Part shown: positions 18,501-21,975 of the stretch, piece by piece | Layout of the letters: every line of letters starts with the position of its first letter | Position numbering within the stretch: position 1 is the first letter of the stretch | NCBI GenBank assembly: GCA_000695325.1 | Contig: AVPN01000355.1 | Location: 4,256-26,230, forward strand | Reading direction: 5' to 3' | Length of the DNA: 21,975 nucleotides | Origin: Pleurobrachia bachei | Lineage: Eukaryota; Ctenophora; Tentaculata; Cydippida; Pleurobrachiidae | Position numbers and translations under genes: made by a program | Notes under the pieces: generated by a model | Told to the model about the DNA's origin: nothing | Seen by the model: only the letters and a program-made list of their open reading frames with translations | Database searches by the model: none

Positions 18501-20690
18501 CCAGGGTCACACATCTTGTTACCTTCCTCCCTACTTACCAGGGTCACACATCTTGTTACCTTCCTCCCTACTTACCAGGGTCACACATCTTGTTACCTTC
18601 CTCCCTACTTACCAGGGTCACACATCTTGTTACCTTCCTCCCTACTTACCAGGGTCACACATCTTGTTACCTTCCTCCCTACTTACCAGGGTCACACATC
18701 TTGTTACCTTCCTCCCTACTTACCAGGGTCACACATCTTGTTACCTTCCTCCCTACTTACCAGGGTCACACATCTTGTTACCTTCCTCCCTACTTACCAG
18801 GGTCACACATCTTGTTACCTTCCTCCCTACTTACCAGGGTCACACATCTTGTTACCTTCCTCCCTACTTACCAGGGTCACACATCTTGTTACCTTCCTCC
18901 CTACTTACCAGGGTCACACATCTTGTTACCTTCCTCCCTACTTACCAGGGTCACACATCTTGTTACCTTCCTCCCTACTTACCAGGGTCACACATCTTGT
19001 TACCTTCCTCCCTACTTACCAGGGTCACACATCTTGTTACCTTCCTCCCTACTTACCAGGGTCACACATCTTGTTACCTTCCTCCCTACTTACCAGGGTC
19101 ACACATCTTGTTACCTTCCTCCCTACTTACCAGAGTCACACATCTTGTTACCTTCCTCCCTAGTTACCAGGGTTACACATCTTGTTACCTTCCTCCTTAC
19201 TTACCAGGGTCACACATCTTGTTACCTTCCTCCCTACTTACCAGGGTCACACATCTTGTTACCTTCCTCCCTACTTACCAGGGTCACACATCTTGTTAAT
19301 GTTACCTTCCTCCCTACTTACCAGGGTCACACATCTTGTTACCTTCCTCCCTACTTACCAGGGACACAAATCTTGTTACCTTCCTCCCTACTTACCAGGG
19401 TCACACATCTTGTTACCTTCCTCCCTACTTACCAGGGTCACACATCTTGTTACCTTCCTCCCTACTTACCAGGGTCACACATCTTGTTACCTTCCTCCCT
19501 ACTTACCAGGGTCACACGTCTTGTTACCTTCCTCCCTACTTACCAGGGTCGCACATCTTGTTACCTTCCTCCCTACTTACCAGGGTCACACATCTTGTTA
19601 CCTTCCTCCCTACTTACCAGGGTCACACATCTTGTTACCTTCCTTCCTACTTACCAGGGTCACACATATTGTTACCTTCCTCCCTACTTACCAGGGTCAC
19701 ACATCTTATTACCTTCCTCCCTACTTACCAGGGTCACACATCTTGTTACCTTCCTCCCTACTTACCATGGTCACACATCTTGTTACCTTCCTCCCTACTT
19801 ACCAGGGTCACACATCTTGTTACCTTCCTCCCTACTTACCAGGGTCACACATCTTGTTACCTTCCTCCCTATTTACCAGGGTCACACATCTTGTTACCTT
19901 CCTCCCTACTTACCAGGGTCACACATCTTGTTACCTTCCTCCCTACTTACCAGGGTCACATATCTTGTTACCTTCCTCCCTACTTACCAGGGTCACACAT
20001 CTTGTTACCTTCCTCCCTGCTTACCAGGGTCACACATCTTGTTACCGTCCTCTCTACTTACCAGGGTCACACATCTTGTTACCTTCCTCCCTACTTATCC
20101 GGGTCACACATCTTGTTACCTTCCTCTCTACTTACCAGGGTCACACATCTTGTTACCTTCCTTGCTAATTACCAGGGTTACACATCTTGTTACCTTCCTC
20201 CCTACTTACCAGGGTCACAATAGCAACAGCATCCTCAACATTTTCTCCCTTCTTCACTTGACCCACTAGATACTTCAGTATTTCCTTGGTCATGTAGCTC
20301 TGTATTTTACCTGGACCATACCCTCCCAGTAACTCCTGTGGTAGTAGAGGTTTGTGAAGGTAGCAACAGCCGCACTGATCAATACCCTTATAAGCTGTCA
20401 GAGCATTGGTCTGACGCTATTCTCACGAGAACTGTGGCCTGACAGCTTATAAGGCGCCCTGGCACGCCCGCCACTCCACCAGAGCAACGCAGCATAGTTT
20501 TTAGTAATACATCATTCTACTGTTATTATACTTCTATAATAACAAGTTAGCCATTGGATTCCAAGTGTGAGCACTATAACAGTACCTTGACAAAAGTGGG
20601 TTTGTTTGGTGCCACATTCCACAACTTGACCACATCATCCCACTTCTTTGGTAGCATCTTGTATCTCTCTTTATCTTGTGCAAATTTGTC
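9193..20690 (-). CDS. ESPL1: Separase (cohesin-cleaving cysteine protease), 14 exons, N-terminus not found
   Basis: Separase cuts the kleisin subunit of cohesin at anaphase onset, after securin is destroyed. Joined exons: 20586-20690, 20210-20374, 16543-16746, 16210-16450, 15925-16092, 15732-15859, 15315-15652, 14985-15110, 14747-14873, 13333-14613, 12982-13257, 12576-12845, 12106-12331, 9193-9533. The total is 3,996 nt: 1,331 codons plus TAG with no internal stop, using one of two duplicated three-exon cassettes. The N-terminal 960 residues are helical with few recognisable motifs, as expected for the separase alpha-solenoid. The peptidase C50 region includes EFWGRRFSLDDSLKTLL, HPVLLCLDETSDIIPWEA, the catalytic His in LGHGSG and the catalytic Cys in LLMGCCSG, then GCPAVVGYLWNITDRD. 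Most separases have GCSS at the Cys motif; GCCS here should still be active. The first listed exon opens at a probable acceptor, so upstream coding sequence is expected but not found before NAXE ends at 20983. Confidence 0.92.
9586..12112. repeat. 27-bp minisatellite filling a separase intron; each unit repeats the 5' splice site
   Basis: There are 93 complete 27-bp units (9602-12112) plus a partial unit at the left end. On the minus strand each unit holds TCTAGGAG followed by GTACGTTTTG. That is the last 8 nt of the upstream separase exon joined to its own donor site. Thirteen contiguous units at the left (about 9602-9952) read CCCCC in place of CCTCC, so their donors are preceded by GGGG rather than GGAG; the other units are identical. 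Apart from its acceptor end the 2,572-nt intron is all array. Confidence 0.97.
12106..12331 (-). CDS. ESPL1: Separase exon, catalytic His
   Basis: The acceptor is ATAATTCCAG; the donor is GGAG|GTACGT, the site repeated in the minisatellite. It encodes FYILDPQENLPKTQEFF, GWKGV and DLFVYLGHGSG with the catalytic His. It starts in phase 0 and ends in phase 1. Confidence 0.92.
12371..12431. repeat. Imperfect hairpin in a separase intron
   Basis: TCTGTC...GGCTC...TCACACC pairs with GGTGTAAGAGCCGACAGA after small bulges, in the 244-nt intron 12332-12575. It is GC-rich compared with its flanks. It could be the end of a small inserted element. Confidence 0.35.
12576..12845 (-). CDS. ESPL1: Separase exon, peptidase C50 core
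   Basis: Ninety codons, phase 0 at both ends. The acceptor is TATGTTTCAG, the donor AGAAAG|GTAAGC. It encodes HPVLLCLDETSDIIPWEAC and ISRVPSVSFALSL, which align with the conserved LxLDxxxxxxPWE...PxxRxPS block just before the catalytic residues in separases. Confidence 0.92.
12982..13257 (-). CDS. ESPL1: Separase exon, start of conserved protease half
   Basis: Ninety-two codons, phase 0 at both ends. The acceptor is AATATTTCAG, the donor CACAAG|GTGAAT. It encodes VKEKAEFWGRRFSLDDSL and LGPWKGLLLG, matching the separase FWxxRxxLDxxL...LGxW element. Confidence 0.9.
13333..14613 (-). CDS. ESPL1: Separase large exon (427 codons)
   Basis: An uninterrupted 1,281-nt exon, phase 0 at both ends. The acceptor is TTGTTTTCAG, the donor AACCCAG|GTACCC. 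It is mostly helical solenoid. Near its end ESWTVCSITMEKDRVVIGQR matches the separase WxVxxxS/T strand that opens the protease-associated domain. It also has a basic patch, RTGRKTRRTAARHP, that could be a localisation signal. Confidence 0.9.
14747..14873 (-). CDS. ESPL1: Separase exon, solenoid
   Basis: The acceptor is CTCTCCCAG, the donor ATCATG|GTGAGT. It encodes ITKFDDVVSGVVFVLRTYCQ through PEANLFIM. Split-codon phase agrees with the exon before, and it ends in phase 0. Confidence 0.85.
14985..15110 (-). CDS. ESPL1: Separase exon, solenoid (too short for a standalone frame)
   Basis: The acceptor is TCTAACCAG, the donor GATGG|GTTAGT. It encodes HVGEAISVITGNHDSSAE and LDTTLALQLLDG. Both split codons join to Gly with the neighbours, which supports the boundaries. 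Confidence 0.85.
15177..15315. repeat. Short tandem array of 5' splice sites in a separase intron
   Basis: On the minus strand the exon ends ACAAGG|GTGAGT. It is followed within 140 nt by eight more GGGTGAG motifs spaced 14 to 20 nt apart, joined by ACAGC or GTTATTACAGC. The array makes up most of the 204-nt intron (15111-15314). The units are less uniform than those of the two large arrays. Confidence 0.9.
15315..15652 (-). CDS. ESPL1: Separase exon, solenoid
   Basis: The acceptor is CCACTTCACAG, the donor ACAAGG|GTGAGT. It encodes VCRLLLRAPKPETRSQCG through LVTLSRLLRTQ. Its frame differs from that of the open frame just upstream, which shows a short intron (15653-15731) rather than one continuous exon. 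Confidence 0.87.
15732..15859 (-). CDS. ESPL1: Separase exon, solenoid
   Basis: The acceptor is ATGTTTTCAG. The donor CAG|GTCGGT is weak but restores frame to the next exon over a 79-nt intron. It encodes VVLEVFDNDNKDVLFVVL through HFLPLCEQ. The donor choice is the least certain junction in the gene. Confidence 0.75.
15925..16092 (-). CDS. ESPL1: Separase cassette exon C1
   Basis: The acceptor is CTCTCCCAG, the donor GATG|GTAAGG. It encodes MEWLDQDRVSRVLQSYTDT through IPVPD. It begins with the last two bases of a codon and ends in phase 1, which fits the exon at 15859 but not a second cassette start. Confidence 0.88.
16210..16450 (-). CDS. ESPL1: Separase cassette exon B1
   Basis: The acceptor is AATTACCAG, the donor GCTG|GTAAGG. 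It encodes DPLKSELKVRAFMLTLQYLP through LPDLLFPLLSA. Copy-specific residues are LYHGQ, DCVDW and TGAHT. Confidence 0.88.
16543..16746 (-). CDS. ESPL1: Separase cassette exon A1
   Basis: Sixty-eight codons, phase 0 at both ends. The acceptor is TTTCAACAG, the donor AAGCCG|GTGAGT. It encodes VVTVMSDDTGVMDYLTKL through LLRAVAKLKP, with TETHL and IKTAG where copy A2 has TETQL and IKSAG. Confidence 0.88.
16780..16822. other. 43-nt spacer between cassette copies, TTAA at both edges
   Basis: This sequence is absent from the matching positions of both cassette copies. GTTAAGC opens it and CCCTTAAA closes it, with loosely inverted GGGCACTCG and CGAGGTGTACCC inside. It could be filler from the duplication join or a tiny insertion at TTAA. 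Confidence 0.35.
16847..17020 (-). CDS. ESPL1: Separase cassette exon C2 (duplicate)
   Basis: An alternative to exon C1 with intact splice sites and an intact frame. It has GFSDNHPW where C1 has GFGDPW, two residues longer. Splicing C2 to A1 would shift the frame and reach a TGA within eight codons, so a productive transcript must leave out one copy. Confidence 0.75.
17138..17378 (-). CDS. ESPL1: Separase cassette exon B2 (duplicate)
   Basis: Same length and phases as B1. It has LYHEQ, DCVEW and TGDHT in place of LYHGQ, DCVDW and TGAHT. All differences keep the frame open, so neither copy looks decayed. Confidence 0.75.
17471..17674 (-). CDS. ESPL1: Separase cassette exon A2 (duplicate)
   Basis: Same length, phases and splice sites as A1, with His-to-Gln and Thr-to-Ser differences. 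It is the first cassette exon after the 2.5-kb minisatellite intron, so it is the default partner of the exon at 20210-20374. Confidence 0.75.
17690..20218. repeat. 37-bp minisatellite filling a separase intron; each unit repeats the 5' splice site
   Basis: About 68 tandem 37-bp units. On the minus strand each holds TGTGACCCTG followed by GTAAGTAGGG. That is the last 10 nt of the upstream exon and its donor. Units at 17690-19120 are essentially identical; those at 19120-20218 carry scattered substitutions and one 6-nt insertion (near 19297). The array occupies nearly all of the 2,535-nt intron 17675-20209. Confidence 0.97.
20210..20374 (-). CDS. ESPL1: Separase exon, solenoid
   Basis: Fifty-five codons, phase 0. 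It encodes CYLHKPLLPQELLGGYGPGK through VEDAVAIVTL. The donor ACCCTG|GTAAGT is the site copied in the 37-bp array. The acceptor (TTGATCAG) has no pyrimidine tract, and an inverted-repeat element lies only 12 nt beyond, so the exon's first residues are less certain. Confidence 0.8.
20386..20454. mobile_element. 69-bp element with perfect 16-bp inverted ends (MITE-like)
   Basis: CCTTATAAGCTGTCAG (20386-20401) and CTGACAGCTTATAAGG (20439-20454) are exact inverted repeats. The 37-nt centre contains a second nested hairpin (GTCAGA/TCTGAC). It resembles a very short non-autonomous DNA element or a structured intronic hairpin. No target-site duplication is clear. Confidence 0.5.
20586..20690 (-). 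CDS. ESPL1: Most 5' separase exon recognised
   Basis: Thirty-five codons, phase 0 at both ends. It encodes DKFAQDKERYKMLPKKWDD and VVKLWNVAPNKPTFVK. The donor is GTCAAG|GTACTG. The acceptor GTGATCAG is plausible, and an in-frame TGA lies a little upstream, so the coding region either enters here by splicing or starts at the internal Met. Confidence 0.75.
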
Positions 20691-20982
20691 CTGATCACAT
20701 CGGGCTCATCTTGCTAACACATGGGATTTTTAACACAAAACAATCTAGTCTATAATTGGTTTGGCCCAAATAATTGGTAAAAAAATTACCCCTCGTAGAG
20801 ACATCCCCCATAGCGGTAGTACATGTAATTGTAATAGTCGGTTTAGTGTCCCTGGATTTGAAATGTGGGGGTAGTTTCGTTACCTATCCGTGATACCAAG
20901 TGTAGAATAAAAGCAGTCCATGTTACAGCGATACCCATTTTTTTAAAAACACAACAAAAGTTTCCAAAGGATCAAGGATCAA
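20691..20982. other. Gap between NAXE stop and first separase exon
   Basis: The spacing is 292 nt. It must contain the NAXE 3' end, and the separase promoter and first exon if the gene starts here. Minus-strand ATGs followed by possible donors exist (for example ATGGGTATCGCTGTAACATG near 20935), but none is convincing and no clear TATA or minus-strand AATAAA is seen. Confidence 0.4.
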
Positions 20983-21721
20983 TCAGTCCTTCAAAAGAAC
21001 AACTTGATCAGTGTCAGGGTAGTCGGGGAGAGTGAGATTGTACTTGTTTCTAATATCGGGAGGCACAAACCGACCCCCTAGCCAGTGCAGTCGACCTTTA
21101 AACTCTTTGGAGCAGAGCTTAGGGGCAGTGAGAGAGATCAGGACGTCAGGGTGCAAGGCTGTTCCTTCTCCAGGTCCACTTTCCACATTCCAGCCTGCAG
21201 GGATAATATGATGATATTGACAATACGATAACAGACCTTCCTGTCTAGCGACGCTGACCCGATCTGGGCGCACTGTGAATCAAACGAGGCGGCGCCAGAC
21301 ATGAGAAAGGCAACTTCGAACTGGCTCCTAAAAGGACCAGCTTTCTTGTTCGACCTGGCCCTTCTCTCTGTGTAAGAACCCGATTTGATTCTCAGCGACA
21401 GATGCGGTATACGGCGCCAGAAAGTGCGCCACGCAACGGCAATTAGGGACTAGGGTTATAACAAGGACCAACTCGAGCGCACAGTGAGCGCACTGTGTTT
21501 GAGAATCAAATGGGGTATGGCGCCGCCACACAGGACCAACCTGACGGTACATCGATGCTGGCGACAGGAACAGGAGAGGAGGCTAGACTCGGTATTATTG
21601 TATCAAAAGGTGGACGAATAGAGCCTTTGAAACTGAATCCAAAAACGGCATCCAGAATACAGACATAGGAAGATAGGTCGGGTGGTAACTCCGTCCCCAC
21701 AGGTATCTTCATTCCTCGCGC
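20983..21721 (-). CDS. NAXE: NAD(P)HX epimerase, C-terminal two exons (5' end outside window)
   Basis: Exons 21541-21721 and 20983-21194 join in phase (split Gly codon) to give the last 130 residues. NAXE interconverts the R and S forms of hydrated NAD(P)H so that NAXD can repair them; it is mitochondrial or cytosolic in animals. The YjeF N-terminal fold is clear from CILDAVFGFSFKGSIRPPF (Asp of the active site and the potassium-binding loop), VPVASIDVPSGW and PDVLISLTAPKLCSKEF. The GRLHWLGGRFVPPDI and LPDYPDTDQVV ends follow, with a TGA at 20983. The acceptor of the upper exon is CTACTTCCAG and its donor is TCAG|GTTGGT. Its stop lies 292 nt from the first separase exon on the same strand. 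Confidence 0.93.
21195..21540. other. NAXE intron with GC-rich repeated motifs
   Basis: Three related pieces recur in this 346-nt intron: GAATCAAACGAGGCGGCGCC (about 21275), GATTCTCAGCGACAGATGCGG followed by CGGCGCC (about 21387), and GAGAATCAAATGGGG followed by GGCGCCGCC (about 21511). CGCACAGTG and CACTGTG are also inverted near 21480-21498. It looks like an old composite repeat insertion. The family is not recognised. Confidence 0.4.
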
Positions 21722-21741
21722 CTGGAAGTAGGAAATGTGAA

Positions 21742-21791
21742 GAGCGAGGATATAACTTATCTTATATATAAGATAAGTTATATCCTCGCTC
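21742..21791. repeat. Perfect 50-bp palindrome with no spacer
   Basis: GAGCGAGGATATAACTTATC begins one arm and its exact reverse complement ends the other. All 25 base pairs match and the centre is TATA. It lies 20 nt upstream (transcription sense) of the NAXE acceptor at 21721, inside the intron. Confidence 0.97.
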
Positions 21792-21975
21792 ATATGTAGG
21801 GGAGACTTGACCCATATGGAACACTTGCCCAAATGGAATTTTTCTCTTGGGACCCCAATATACGATTTTCAAGATTACTTCACCCTGGAATGTGATACAA
21901 ATAGGCTCAGTACCATTTCCAGCCCTTGTAACTACCCATTGGACAGTCAATGAAATTTTTGGCGAACGAAAAAAA
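21792..21975. other. Window end, probable NAXE intron
   Basis: A 62-codon minus-strand open frame crosses this stretch but does not resemble the NAXE residues expected before this exon. I read it as intron. The earlier NAXE exons must lie beyond 21975. Confidence 0.4.

Noticed and set aside
9586-20218. CRISPR-like regular repeats
   Set aside because: The units abut with no unique spacers, and the host is an animal. They are minisatellites.
17687-20269. Plus-strand open frames of up to 860 residues
   Set aside because: These are the 37-bp array read in three frames. Each frame repeats the same 37-residue string, and the reverse strand is the separase intron.

Overview
The window comes from an animal (metazoan), most likely an invertebrate. 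It holds spliced genes with GT-AG introns of about 65 to 250 nt, plus separase (ESPL1), NAXE and YKT6 homologues. It is rich in minisatellites, (GA)n tracts and kilobase-scale direct tandem duplications. The species cannot be named from the sequence. Every gene I can support lies on the minus strand, so the order of transcription is right to left: NAXE (5' end outside the window), separase, a small secreted repeat protein, a truncated copy of that gene, a broken YKT6 copy, and an intact YKT6.

Layout. 1-1521: AT-rich, no gene, with one tRNA-like SINE head near 605-670. 1522-4647: a two-copy direct duplication (about 1.56 kb per unit). Unit 1 has an intact intronless YKT6 (2387-2974); unit 2 has a disrupted copy. 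4648-5411: no recognised gene, partly GC-rich. 5412-8338: a second two-copy duplication (about 1.46 kb). Unit 2 holds the last two exons of a three-exon gene for a secreted protein with twelve 13-residue repeats (7500-8693). Unit 1 holds only its 3' part. 8732-8915: a TATA-like box and a (GA)n/(CT)n tract at that gene's 5' end. 9193-20690: separase, 14 exons reading continuously for 1,331 residues. Both catalytic motifs (GHGSG and GCCSG) are present, and every junction was phase-checked by hand. 20983-21721: the last two exons of NAXE.

Two patterns stand out. First, in the two left-hand duplications, four blocks of 47 to 50 nt differ between copies by being the base-by-base complement WITHOUT reversal (193 of 193 positions). 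An ordinary inversion cannot produce this. It is either a data artefact or something undescribed. Second, three separase introns begin with tandem arrays whose unit repeats the end of the preceding exon plus its 5' splice site: about 94 donors of a 27-bp unit, about 68 of a 37-bp unit, and 9 of a short irregular unit. A three-exon separase cassette is also tandemly duplicated in a way that cannot be read in frame if both copies are spliced in.

Limits: all identities come from remembered family motifs, not searches. Exon ends rest on splice consensus and phase. Separase lacks a recognisable first exon, and NAXE continues beyond the window.
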